Part shown: piece by piece, positions 1 to 9,446 of the stretch
How positions within the stretch are numbered: the first letter of the stretch is position 1
How the letters are laid out: every line of letters starts with the position of its first letter
From: Pseudoalteromonas ruthenica
Lineage (GTDB): Bacteria; Pseudomonadota; Gammaproteobacteria; Enterobacterales; Alteromonadaceae
Assembly: GCF_008808095.1 (NCBI RefSeq)
Contig: NZ_CP023397.1
Coordinates: 558,001 to 622,000, forward strand
DNA: 64,000 bases
Direction: 5' to 3'
Made by a program: the position numbers and the translations under genes
Notes under the pieces: model-generated
What the model was told of the DNA's origin: nothing
What the model saw: only the letters and a program-made list of their open reading frames with translations
The model's database searches: none

Positions 1-33
1 TTTGATGCTGGTACGATGAGTAAAAAAGAATAA
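1..33 (+). CDS. 3' tail of an upstream gene (partial)
   Basis: An open frame enters from the left edge and ends at TAA (31-33), reading FDAGTMSKKE before the stop. It lies 12 bases before the hydrolase start at 46 and on the same strand, so it could be the end of an upstream gene in one operon. Ten residues are not enough to name a family, and it may be chance. Confidence 0.3.
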   Translation, partial: FDAGTMSKKE

Positions 34-45
34 GCAGTATCAAGT

Positions 46-958
46 ATGAGCGATATTATTCAACAGTCGGTATATATTGATTACAGTGAGCAGCAAACCC
101 TTCATTTACGTTATATTGCGCAAGATAACGCCACAGGTCCAGCCATCTTTTTTATGCATGGTGCTGTTGAAAATGGCAAGATTTTTTATACGCATTCGAA
201 TAAAGGATTAGCGCCTTTTTTAGCTAAACATGGATATCGATGTTATGTCGCCGACTTATGTGGTCGTGGCGAAAGTAAGCCATCAATAGGCCCTGGGGCC
301 AGTTATGGGCAAACCGAGGCTATATGTCATGAAATTCCAGCGTTTTTGAGCAAATATAACGGAGCATGCCGGTGAATTTCCTCGTTTTTGGGTCGGCTCC
401 ACTCCTTGGGGCGGTTGTTATTCAACAGTGTCTTTGCTCGCTTTCCTGAGTACATAAAAGAAAGTCAGCGCCTGTGCATATTTTGGATCCAAGCGCTCAT
501 TGTATAACCGTACCCTAGTAAATCCTTAAAGGTTAATTGGTGTGGTATTGGTTGGCGCCAAAAAAAGCGAAGAAATATGGCTATTTGCCTGCGCGTAAAC
601 TGAAGTGGGGCAGTGATGACGAAACCGTTAAATCACACTATCAAAGTATGCAGTGGGCAAAGGTTAGGCCTTGGATTGATAGCGACGATGGTTTTGATTA
701 TGGCCATGCCATTAAACGCTTGGCGTTACCGCCAACGTTGCACATTGCAGGGGTGAAGGATAAACGCTGGCACAACCCATAGATATAAAGAAGTTTATGC
801 AAGAGTCAGGTTGTGGCATCCAAGAATTTAAGTTGTACGGGCGCAGTCATGGCCATCACCATGACTACGGTCATATTGACATGCTTACTCATCCCCAAGC
901 CAGCGGATCATTTCAGATGTACTGGCCTGGTTTTCACGCTACGGCTAAAGCTCGCTAA
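46..958 (+). pseudogene. alpha/beta hydrolase, broken by several frameshifts
   Basis: The N-terminal part (46-375) reads as an alpha/beta hydrolase: FFMHGAVENG resembles the oxyanion-hole HG motif, followed by YVADLCGRGES, typical of strand 4. The frame is then lost. Other frames continue the same fold: a piece with WVGSTPWGG near 385-415, where the nucleophile elbow should be, a lid-like piece at 537-780, and a C-terminal piece ending at TAA 956-958 whose KLYGRSHGHHHDYGHIDM stretch would carry the catalytic histidine. At least three single-base shifts are needed to join them. The nucleophile elbow no longer reads G-x-S-x-G cleanly. The 3' end overlaps the end of the sulfotransferase on the other strand. 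Whether this is true decay or poor base quality cannot be told from sequence alone, because both neighbours are damaged in the same way. The substrate is unknown. Confidence 0.65.
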
Positions 959-2389
959 AGGCTGCTCATATTCTTTGAAGCTTTGTTCGCATCTTTATAG
1001 ACGGGTTCACGCATTGATGGCGACTCAAGGTTGTCACCGCGTGATGTGATTCAAAATAGCGCAAGCATTGTTGTGTGTAACTTAACTCTAGTTTACTGAA
1101 TATTTTACGTAAGGACTGTTCAGGTTCTTGCAACTAATTGTTCGTAATGTATCGTGATCAGGTTTTCACCCAATGTGTCTCCGCCAGTGTTGCATCAAGT
1201 TATCATAGCCTTCGTAGTAACGAGCTAGGGTGTCCATATGGCAGAAAAAGGGCTCATTGGCGCCAAAGTAATGACAAAATACTGACCAAGCCATGGGCTG
1301 GAAATTACGTCTCAAATCGATAAACACGGCATTCGGCATCAGTGCTTGAATAGCTCCGAGAGCCTGAAAGTTAGCGGGGAGTTATTGATCACGACACGGT
1401 GAGCGAGTTGATGCTTGGTCAGTTCATCAACGTACATCTGCCGCAGTCGGTTACGAATATCGGTGTTCGTATTGGCCATACAATGTGGGAAAGGAGCTTC
1501 ATTGACCGCGCTCAAATAAGCCATCAGTTTGGCGCTAATAACGTCGTTTTCACCCAGGCTTGCTATGCTTGGGTGCTGACACAACATTTGCTCTAACAGG
1601 GGAACCCGTCCGTGGCATGCCAACAATAAACACCGGAATAAAGCTGGCCTTTAAGGTGTCTTGTTGGTCAGCAATAAAGGTGTTGAAAACTGTGCTATGA
1701 GCGTGTTGATGTACTGCTCGAAGCCCTCGCCTAAAGGCGTACACAAGGTATATTGCATTTCATTGGCTAAACGATAGTGAGCAAAGGCCTGAGTTTTGTC
1801 ACCACTGTTATGATAGCTTTTTGCCAAGCTATAATGCAGCACCACTTTGGCTTGCGTGCTGCGGCTTGCACTAAGCAAGTGTGCATATGAGCAATCTGTT
1901 TAGAAGTAACACTATTACCTTTCAGTTGGTTAACTCATAGTATATGTAAGGGGTGACCGGGTGATCGGGGCAGCCCAAGCCATTGAGCAGGGCCTGCTTA
2001 GCTTTTTTGATATAGCCATAGGTAAGATGGTGCAGGGCTAAGCGATAAAAGGACTCGCCGTTATGAGGAGCAATTTTGGTGCAGTAGTGCAGTACTTCAT
2101 AAGCATCACTACGTTTCTCTAGGCCGTCAAATGCATCGGCAAGCGCAAATAAAGGTCGAGTACTTTAGGGAGCCTTTGGCAGGCTTTTGTAACAAATAGA
2201 CTGCCTGAGGGTATTTCTCTAAGCGGATGGCAATGCGACCCAAACCAAACAGTGCTTCGCCTTGATTCGGGTCGGCTCAAGCGCCGATTTAAAATGAAAC
2301 TCGGCTTCCTTAAGTTTGTTTTCACTTAGCAGCTGATAGCACGCTCTAAAATAGTCATAGTGATTCGGTAAAGCTTTTTAATTCAACAT
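955..2389 (-). pseudogene. TPR-repeat sulfotransferase family protein, multiple frameshifts
   Basis: Pieces in different minus-strand frames assemble into an N-terminal tetratricopeptide-like region (about 2389-1770) and a C-terminal sulfotransferase domain (about 1680-955). The PAPS-binding 5' loop is visible as IPVFIVGMPRTGS, and the sequence resumes in another frame as LLEQMLCQHPSI. The later PAPS-binding region is FIDLRRNFQPMAWSVFCHYF, and the end reads REPVYKDANKASKNMSSL, as in this family's C-termini. The proposed ATG at 2389 runs into TAA after three codons, so even the start needs a shift. TPR-sulfotransferases often accompany TonB-dependent receptors in Alteromonadales, and one lies immediately upstream here. 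At least five indels are needed. It is either a pseudogene or badly called sequence. Confidence 0.7.
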
Positions 2390-2416
2390 ACCGTGCGGCC
2401 TGTGTCGACGCAAGCA

Positions 2417-2442
2417 TAAAAAAGGCGGGCTTTACGCCCGCC
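2417..2442 (-). terminator. Rho-independent terminator after the TonB receptor
   Basis: GGCGGGC (2424-2430) pairs perfectly with GCCCGCC (2436-2442) across a 5-base loop. On the minus strand the stem is followed by a run of T (2417-2423 region, A-rich on plus). It sits 25 bases beyond the stop of the receptor at 2467. Confidence 0.88.
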
Positions 2443-2466
2443 TGTGATGTAGTTAATGCGCTTCTA

Positions 2467-5044
2467 TTAGAAGCTATAAGTCGCTTTTACGTAGTAATAG
2501 CCACCATTGAAACCAAACGGCGAGGTTTCATAGTACAAGCCACCCCAATTGTTATTAGGAATACCTGTACGGTCCTCGAAATCTAAAGGCTCTGCCTCTT
2601 GGTCGAAGATGTTTTGTGCACCCACAGATAGACCGATGGCTTCGGTGGGGTAGTAAGTCACCTCCGCATCAAACCGTTACTGCGGCATCGGCCATTTTTG
2701 CTGTTTGGTCGAAGTCAACATGAACACCTTGGTACTCACCGAAGTAATTCACGCGCACAAAGCCAGAGAATGAATCCCATTGTTGTGACCAAGTTGCTGT
2801 ACCACGATGATTAGGTAGGTCTTCCTCTAGGCGTTGTACTTTAAAGTCGCCGGTAATATCACTGAAGCTGGTTACTTCAGTTCATTCCAGTTGTACGCCA
2901 AGCTAAAGGTTGAGAAACCATCGAGTAAATCAGTGCTGTAGTTGGCTACGATATCAACACCCTCAGTGTGGTGTCGAAGTCATTGGTGAAGAAAACTGAC
3001 TTGTGCAAGTTGGTCGACATTCGGCACACCTGCTTGTTTTAAAATGTCTTTATCTTCATCGCTAAGCACGATTTTTTCTGATTGGCTGATACGGTCTTCT
3101 ACATCGATGTTGTAGTAATCCATGTTAGATAGAAATCACCGTTTTGGTAAACCGCACCGAAGGTATAGCTATCAGATTCTTCCGGCTGTAGTTCTTCACC
3201 ACCGAGTTGAACCGCAATCGGGTTAGTTGGTGGTAACAGCGCCGAATCAACCAACACGCCACTGCTTAGGTTCGTTTGCACGTTACTAACGTTCGCTTGC
3301 CCAACAGTAGGCGCACGGAAACCAGTGCTTAATGAACCACGCAATGAGAACATGTCATTAATAGTGTAATGACCCGTTACTTTGTAGTTAGTTGTTGAAC
3401 CAAAGCTGTCGTAATCTTCATAGCGCAGCGCCCAACCCATTAAAAAGTTCTCAGTGAATGGTGTTTCGATATCAATATAGGCAGCATAGTTGCGGCGTGT
3501 GAACTCACCGGCTGTGAAGGCTTAAAGCCAGGGAAGCCATTAGAACCAATACTGAAGCCTTGCTCTGTTAGCGGGCCGATTTCAAATGAATCTTCATCGC
3601 CAGCGATCACGGTGAAGGTTTCTTCACGCCACTCAATACCACCGGCAACGTTGGCATCGTAATACAAGCCCCCAATCAAAGGTTCGGGTGATATCGAAGT
3701 TAAATGTTTTCTCTAGCTGCTCGTATTTACCTGGTGAGAAATCGCGCGGTGTTTGCGGGCCTAAAGAGGCATTTACGGTGTCATAGAGGAAGTAGCGTGA
3801 GGCGTTATAGCCCACTGAGCCGCTGGCATCATAGAGCCAACCTTTGAGCCAACCATCGCTAAACTCACCTTTCACACCTGCCGTGAATGAGGTGTCAACG
3901 ATATTACCGCCGAAGTTTGGCGTAAAACCACCAGGAAGAATTTCATTAAAGGCAAAGCAATCAGGTTATTAGCAACACCATTAATGTACTCTGGTTGTCC
4001 AGTACGTTATCGTCGATTTGGATATTGGTTGGGCAGTTGCCGCTCATATCGCCAGTTAAATCACCCACCAGCAGCGTTTCACCGCCATCGTTGGAGTACA
4101 CACCTGGGCGTGTATGCGGGTTACGATAATAGAAGCCACCACGAACATCACGCTCAGAATAGTTTCCGAACATGTAGAACTCATCATCATTGGTTAGCTC
4201 TAAGCCAACATTACCAAAAATGGAAATGTCGTCTTCAATCTCTGGGTACCCCAAATTTGTGCAGGGTCGTCAATATCCGGCACGCCCGCCGCTGTTAACG
4301 CAATCGCGTCAGCGCGCTGAGTACTGCGACTTGTCGCATCAGCATTTTTATATTGGAAGCTTAAGTTAGCGAAGCCGTTATCAGTGAAAGGTAAACCAAT
4401 GTTACCCGCAATTTGGGTGCTATCACCGTCGCCTTCGTAGTACTGCCCATGGCGTACTTCAAACGTACCCCCTTCGCTGGCATCTTTCAGCACGAAGTTC
4501 ATTACCCCAGCAATTGCATCCGACCCGTACTGCGCCGCAGCACCATCGCGCAATACCTCTACTTGTTTCAGCGCGATGCTTGGGATCACTGAAATATCAG
4601 GGCCTTGTGCACCATCGTTAATACCACCGCCTAAAAATGCGATGACCGAGGCGCGATGGCGGCGTTTACCATTGAGTAAGACGAGTGTGCTATCTGAGGG
4701 GAGACCTCGCAAGTTAGCAGGGCGCACAAGCGTTGCTGCGTCACTGATAGGGTTACTATGTACATTAAATGATGAACAGTGCCTTTAAGCACTTCTAACA
4801 TATCGGAATTACCCACCTTACTGAGCTCTTCACCGCCGATAATATCAACCGGAACAGGAGAAACTGCCGATAGAGCGTGGCGCAGCACGAGACCCTACGA
4901 CGGCGATTTTTCAATATTTTTCGTTTTTTCAGCGTTGCTCTCGTCTTCAGCAAGTGCATTACCGGTGTGTAGCAGCGCTACCGTTGATGTGGAAAGAAGT
5001 GCGCAGCGAACGGCTGCTTGCAGAGTTCTGTATTTCAACTTCAT
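2467..5044 (-). pseudogene. TonB-dependent receptor, broken by many frameshifts
   Basis: The start at 5044 gives a signal peptide (MKLKYRTLQAAVRCALLS...). After the first shift near 4890 comes the plug domain with PVDIIGGEELSKVG, then LRGLPSDSTLVLLNGKRR and VEVLRDGAAAQYGSDAIAGV, hallmarks of TonB-dependent receptor plugs. Beta-barrel pieces follow in changing frames, for example SLSTGFRAPTVGQANVSN near 3300. The last strand reads YYYVKATYSF and ends in an aromatic residue at 2467, as outer-membrane barrels do. About seven frame changes are needed to read it through. The family imports siderophores, vitamins or glycans; the ligand is not evident. It shares orientation with the sulfotransferase gene downstream, with a terminator between them. 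Confidence 0.8.
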
Positions 5045-5248
5045 ATTGTATCCCCCAGTTAGTATACAGATTTATGATTCTTTGTTGTCATTGTGTATAA
5101 GGTATCTATACATGTTGTTTACAATAGATTCAACACAACAATAACTTTTGTTACAAAATATTAGACCTAAGTGGGAGAAAATCCTTGGTGCTAGCGTCTA
5201 GGAGTTATCTGTGTGACAATCATTTAGTAACTACTTAGTGAAGACCTT

Positions 5249-5650
5249 ATGCGCATCTATCGTTTATTCCATCGCGCTCCAATCCGCGTGCTGCTTATTT
5301 CTCGGCGGCGACAAAAATTGAAATTACGTCGCGCGATGGTGACGGTGAAGTGGGCCTTGGCGCAAGAACGCCAAGAAACAAAAGAGATGCTGGATATCTA
5401 CCGACGCTACACGCGTGGTAACGCCACTAAGCATGAACTCAAAGTGGCGAATGAACAGTTTGTGGATATTTTAAAGGGGCTGGGTTTAGGCGTGTTTGCA
5501 ATACTGCCATTTGCACCTATTACCATCCCCCTTGTTGTTAAAATTGCCAAGCTGGTAGGGGTTGAGGTGTTACCTAGCTCGTTCAGTCACCCTAAACCAC
5601 CAGCTAAGAATTCATCCCGCTGCGACGACAATTCCCCTCCTCAGGACTAG
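5249..5650 (+). CDS. LETM1-like domain protein
   Basis: This 133-residue protein has a very basic N-terminus (RRRQKLKLRR) and a charged helix with an ERQETKEMLDIYRRYTRG segment. The segment GLGLGVFAILPFAPITIPLV then leads into KLVGVEVLPSSF. That arrangement, a helix, the FVDILKGLGLG start and the LP...LLP(S)SF ending, matches the short bacterial LETM1-like proteins related to the ribosome-binding domain of mitochondrial LETM1. The bacterial function is not established. One hydrophobic stretch at about residues 81-103 could be a membrane anchor. The C-terminus is proline- and polar-rich and probably disordered. It stands alone, divergent from the broken receptor and convergent with the beta-helix gene. 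The ribosome-binding site is weak, but the ATG is the first in frame. Confidence 0.7.
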   Translation: MRIYRLFHRAPIRVLLISRRRQKLKLRRAMVTVKWALAQERQETKEMLDIYRRYTRGNATKHELKVANEQFVDILKGLGLGVFAILPFAPITIPLVVKIAKLVGVEVLPSSFSHPKPPAKNSSRCDDNSPPQD

Positions 5651-5686
5651 TTTAGACACTGGCGTGCCCAACTAGGCGGCGCTCAG

Positions 5687-6832
5687 CTAACTGCCCGGTT
5701 GAGTGGGGAGGGCAGTGTTGTTGTCGATATACACATTGCGACTAAGGGGATCAATGTAAAGAAAATCGCTGTCCGGGGCGAGTTCATATTCGTTTCCAGA
5801 AATATGTACTCCATCGAAAGAAGCGTGATCAGAGTAGCTGTAGGTTCGCACAATATCACGCCAGTTGGTTTCCTCGGCGAAGTGGACTTGCTCAAAACGG
5901 TTATCGCGCACGGTCAACGCGTACACAGGGCGCAGTTGCTCTCTGCCAAGACTATTTAGGCGCAGACCAAATCGAGTGTTATGAATAAAGTTTTTCTCAA
6001 ACATAATGTTATCCCACGGGATTTGTCGGGGAGCTTGAGAGTTCGGGTATAAGTTCATAACAAACCCATCAATGTTCATAAAGCGATTATGAGCGACCCA
6101 CAAATCTGAGTAGTAGCTCACCTCAAATGCGGTCTTGTTAATATCCTTAAAGGTATTGAACAACACATTCGCAGTTTGTGCTGGCGCACGAGTTGAAAGC
6201 TTAAGGGTACAACTCTCAAATTCATTGTCCAACACCACAATATCATTCACCCCTCCCACGTAAGAGTTTGTCTGTGCTTGTGTTGTTGTCACTTGCCGAC
6301 ACTGACTAAAGCGGTTGCTGGCGATCATGACTTCACGGGTATTGGTGGTGAAATAATCGGCTTCAGGCCCAGAGGTCACGCGCAAAGCGGCATCACCAAA
6401 GTTGCTAAACTCATTGCCGATAATTTTTACGTTTGTAGCCGAGGCGATATACACACCTTGTTTGCCCCAGGTGCTAACTTGGTGACCGTTATGGAGCCCT
6501 TGAAAATGTAACGAGCTCAGGGTGAAGTCTTGCGCTGGTTTAACGTAAAGCAAGTATTCTCCAGAAAAGTTTGCACACTTTTTTAATTTACTCTGTGTAA
6601 AAGAGCGCAAAGTGATTTGCTCACTGTGTTGCAACACTAAGGTGGTGCACACATCGTACGTGCCCTCAGCAAAGATTAGCGTGTCACCTTTGGCCAGTGA
6701 GTCGAGGGCGCTTTGTATCGCTACGCTGTCATCTTGTTGATCATCGGCTGTGGCGCCGAAATCGCCGACATGCACATTTTCTGCGTGGGCAACGAAAGAA
6801 AAAAGTAAAAGAAAGTAAATAAATCGCGTCAT
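5687..6832 (-). CDS. secreted right-handed parallel beta-helix protein
   Basis: This 381-residue protein starts with a clear signal peptide (MTRFIYFLLLFSFVAHA) followed by VHVGDFGATADDQQDDSVAI, the typical opening of pectate-lyase-superfamily proteins. The rest is a ladder of short repeats such as IGNEFSNFGDAAL, IASNRFSQC, VLDNEFESC and VRDNRFEQV, each with an N-x-F turn, as in beta-helix lyases and glycosidases. A polysaccharide-processing role in the periplasm or outside the cell is likely, but no catalytic residues can be assigned, so pectate lyase, alginate lyase or a non-enzymatic beta-helix all remain possible. The ATG has an AAGGA seven bases upstream. The gene stands alone, with thpR on the same strand 124 bases upstream. 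Confidence 0.75.
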   Translation of the reverse strand: MTRFIYFLLLFSFVAHAENVHVGDFGATADDQQDDSVAIQSALDSLAKGDTLIFAEGTYDVCTTLVLQHSEQITLRSFTQSKLKKCANFSGEYLLYVKPAQDFTLSSLHFQGLHNGHQVSTWGKQGVYIASATNVKIIGNEFSNFGDAALRVTSGPEADYFTTNTREVMIASNRFSQCRQVTTTQAQTNSYVGGVNDIVVLDNEFESCTLKLSTRAPAQTANVLFNTFKDINKTAFEVSYYSDLWVAHNRFMNIDGFVMNLYPNSQAPRQIPWDNIMFEKNFIHNTRFGLRLNSLGREQLRPVYALTVRDNRFEQVHFAEETNWRDIVRTYSYSDHASFDGVHISGNEYELAPDSDFLYIDPLSRNVYIDNNTALPTQPGS

Positions 6833-6956
6833 GATGGATCCTTGAAAATAGATAATTCAAAGTCGTGGTTCTGACTGGTAATGCGATGTAGGGAACCGGT
6901 TACCTTTAGCATAGTGTGCCATCCTCAGAGTCTCAATGTATTTGCTTAAAAGCACG

Positions 6957-7490
6957 CTAATACAGCGTAAAATATTCAATCGGGCGATAGACCAAGCCTT
7001 GCTCATCACGGGTCGACTCAAACAATGTAAAACTATGCACTTGCATATCAAAAGCTGGCATCGGTTGAGCAACTGTGGGCATCGCTTTGCAGTTTCTTGC
7101 TAGGGTGATGTGGGGGCGATAGCGCCGGTGCGGATCTTCAATATGATGTTTTTGTGCTATCTCTTTGAGGTCATTGTGCAGTGTGAATAACGCATCAGGT
7201 GGTGAGATGGGGCGAAGGTGAAAAATGCCATTACTGGGCCACCAATCGATGTCAGCCACCTTTAAGTTAAACTTCCTAAGCTGCAGGGCTCTCACTTCTT
7301 TAATCAGCGCAGCCTCTGTATTCAAAGAGGTACTGCCAAGAAATAACAGGGTTAAGTGCCAGTTTCGTGGTTGCGTAAAGGCTTTATCGGCAATGACATG
7401 GTGTTGTAACCAGTGCGCGAGTGAAGACTTTGCCTCATTGCTTAAACCCAGAGCAAAAAACAACCGTCGGCTGGAAAGTGAAGACGCCAT
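6957..7490 (-). CDS. thpR: RNA 2',3'-cyclic phosphodiesterase (LigT/ThpR family)
   Basis: This 177-residue protein has the two HxTx motifs of the 2H phosphoesterase superfamily: HLTLLFLGS near residue 45 and RPHITLAR near residue 124. The N-terminal RRLFFALGLS is also typical of ThpR/LigT. Family members hydrolyse 2',3'-cyclic phosphates on RNA to 2'-phosphates and can ligate tRNA halves in vitro; the cellular role is not settled. Length is normal for the family. An AGGATGAG ribosome-binding site precedes the ATG. The gene is divergent from the M17 aminopeptidase, with about 70 bases between the starts for both promoters. Confidence 0.92.
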   Translation of the reverse strand: MASSLSSRRLFFALGLSNEAKSSLAHWLQHHVIADKAFTQPRNWHLTLLFLGSTSLNTEAALIKEVRALQLRKFNLKVADIDWWPSNGIFHLRPISPPDALFTLHNDLKEIAQKHHIEDPHRRYRPHITLARNCKAMPTVAQPMPAFDMQVHSFTLFESTRDEQGLVYRPIEYFTLY

Positions 7491-7562
7491 TACTCATCCT
7501 ATACCAATTATAAGGCGAACTTGATATGCTGGATATTATCAGCAACCAACGATGAGTCTGCA

Positions 7563-8933
7563 ATGAATCTTTTGGTAAATACGCCGCGTAAGGATAACGC
7601 GCCAATCCCTTTTTATGTTATCAATCAAAACAACTTAGAGACATGGTCTGAGCAACAGGATGACTTTACCCGAACTTGGGTATTGCGTTCACTCGGTGGA
7701 GGTCAAGGTCTATGTGTTGTGCCAAATACCGACAATGGCGAACCTAAACTGGCAGTCTTAGTCAGCGATAATGAGCAAAGTGTGTGGGCCGCTGGAGACA
7801 GTGTGAACAAGTTGCCAGAGGGCGATTATCAACTGACGGACTGCGCCAACGAACGTGATATTGCCCTGGGTTTTGCGCTCGGTGGCTATCAATTCACCGG
7901 GTATAAACAAACGAATGCACCGAAAGCGCGTTTACTCATAACCGATAAGGCGTTGTTCAATGAGCTGGTAGCCAGTGTTGAGTCGACAAACTTAGTGCGC
8001 GATCTTGTTAATACGCCTGCGGCGGATATGATGCCTCAACACTTAAGTGAAGTCATGAGCGACTTAGCTGAGCGTTACGATGGCCAATTTTCACAGTGGA
8101 TCGGTGATGAGCTATTAGAGCAAAACTATCCGACCATTCATTTGGTCGGTCGTGCGAGCGAAAACAAGCCGCGATTGCTTGATTTGCGCTGGGGCGATAA
8201 AAAAGCGCCTAAAATCATTTTGGTAGGCAAGGGCGTATGCTTTGACTCCGGCGGTTTAGATTTAAAGCCTGCGGCGGGCATGCGTTTAATGAAAAAAGAC
8301 ATGGGCGGTGCGGCGCATGTATTGGGCCTTGCTAATATGATTATGGCAGCTGGGTTAAACGTGCAGCTACGGGTGTTAATTCCTGCAGTCGAAAATGCGG
8401 TATCACGTAATGCGTTTCGCCCAGGTGATGTGGTTAAAACTCGTAAAGGCATTACCGTTGAAATTGACAATACCGATGCCGAGGGTCGCTTAGTGTTGTG
8501 CGATGCGCTTGATGAAGCGCAGCAAGATAACCCCGATCTTATTATCGATTTCGCCACCCTCACCGGCGCTATGCGAATTGCTCTTGGCACCGAGTTACCC
8601 GGTTTTTTCAGTAGCGATGATGGCATCGCTCAGGCGTTGACAGAGGCTGGCTATCAAAGCCAAGATCCAGTATGGCGTATGCCACTGTTTGCTCAGTATA
8701 AAAACTTGTTGAAAAGCGACGTGGCGGATATGAGCAACTGCTCACAAGGGCCATTTGGCGGCGCCATTACCGCAGCGCTTTACCTGCAAGAGTTTGTTGC
8801 TAAAGAAACACCTTGGGTACACTTTGATGTTATGGCGTGGAATGTGCGCGCACTACCAGGCCGCCCGGTAGGTGGTGAGGCCTTTGGTATTCGTGCTGCA
8901 TACACTATGTTGCAACAGCGCTTTGGTAGCTAA
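7563..8933 (+). CDS. M17 leucyl aminopeptidase family protein
   Basis: This cytosolic metallopeptidase has 456 residues from the ATG at 7563. A TTG 14 codons upstream is also open but adds a segment that does not look like the family. The metal and active-site motifs are all present: GKGVCFDSGGLDLKP, KKDMGGAAHV and NTDAEGRLVLCDAL, the M17 signature. These supply the lysine, aspartates and glutamate that hold two metal ions. The C-terminal LPGRPVGGEAFGIR stretch also fits. The protein is shorter than PepA of E. coli (about 500) and resembles the PepB-like or LAP3-like subgroup. It removes N-terminal residues from peptides; exact preference is not predictable. A strong hairpin terminator follows at 8951. 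Confidence 0.92.
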   Translation: MNLLVNTPRKDNAPIPFYVINQNNLETWSEQQDDFTRTWVLRSLGGGQGLCVVPNTDNGEPKLAVLVSDNEQSVWAAGDSVNKLPEGDYQLTDCANERDIALGFALGGYQFTGYKQTNAPKARLLITDKALFNELVASVESTNLVRDLVNTPAADMMPQHLSEVMSDLAERYDGQFSQWIGDELLEQNYPTIHLVGRASENKPRLLDLRWGDKKAPKIILVGKGVCFDSGGLDLKPAAGMRLMKKDMGGAAHVLGLANMIMAAGLNVQLRVLIPAVENAVSRNAFRPGDVVKTRKGITVEIDNTDAEGRLVLCDALDEAQQDNPDLIIDFATLTGAMRIALGTELPGFFSSDDGIAQALTEAGYQSQDPVWRMPLFAQYKNLLKSDVADMSNCSQGPFGGAITAALYLQEFVAKETPWVHFDVMAWNVRALPGRPVGGEAFGIRAAYTMLQQRFGS

Positions 8934-8950
8934 GCAAAAAAAGTTACACT

Positions 8951-8975
8951 AAAGGCTGCGTAAGCGGCCTTTTTT
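8951..8975. terminator. bidirectional terminator
   Basis: AAAGGCTGC (8951-8959) pairs with GCGGCCTTT (8964-8972) over a GTAA loop, with one T-G wobble. It is flanked by A-runs upstream and T-runs downstream, so it can serve both converging genes. The stop codon of the minus-strand neighbour (8974-8976) lies in the T-run. Confidence 0.88.
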
Positions 8976-9351
8976 AATGTTCAGATAACCAGGCGATTGC
9001 CGCGCGAGGGTCGTCGAAATATTTAACTTCGCCACTAACAAACCAATTTGCAACACTTGCCGCGAAGCTTTGCCACCGCTTATGGCCGTACAAGGCTATG
9101 CGTTTAAATTGCTTACGATGAATAACCCCTAACTTGAAGTCATCCCACATAGCTCGTGTCGTAAAACCGTCTAGCTGACTGGCGTCGATGAAAACATCGA
9201 CAATGGGCTCGTCAATATCAGCCAAGGCCGAAGCGAATAATGGCGTCAGTAGTTGATAATGCTCATGATTCAACGTACCGGTCAGTACTAAGGCGATATA
9301 GATGCGCTGCTGGTGGCGCTCTATATCTACTTTCAAACCGTCTTTAGCCAT
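8974..9351 (-). CDS. SpoIIAA-like / STAS-type protein
   Basis: This small soluble protein of 125 residues reads as the SpoIIAA-like family (STAS/SpoIIAA fold): ALVLTGTLNHEHYQLLTPLF, then IVDVFIDASQLDGFTTRAMW, then FKRIALYGHKRWQSFAASVA and a final AIAWLSEH. The alternation of strand and helix and the pattern D-x-S-x-L-x-G after strand 3 are typical. Family members are found widely in proteobacteria, and their biochemical role is mostly unknown. There is no signal peptide. It converges with the aminopeptidase across a shared terminator and stands about 95 bases downstream of the KAS III gene on the same strand, so co-transcription is possible. Confidence 0.8.
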   Translation of the reverse strand: MAKDGLKVDIERHQQRIYIALVLTGTLNHEHYQLLTPLFASALADIDEPIVDVFIDASQLDGFTTRAMWDDFKLGVIHRKQFKRIALYGHKRWQSFAASVANWFVSGEVKYFDDPRAAIAWLSEH

Positions 9352-9446
9352 AACACTGTTCCTATATAGCTCACGCTCAAGGTAACCATAGCGGTATTTA
9401 TGAAAGTTTTAAAGTAATTGGGACGCCATTGCAGCCCATAGTCGCG

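Noticed and set aside
2467..5044. Programmed frameshifting in the TonB receptor
   Set aside because: About seven shifts in both directions without slippery-site signals point to decay or sequencing errors.
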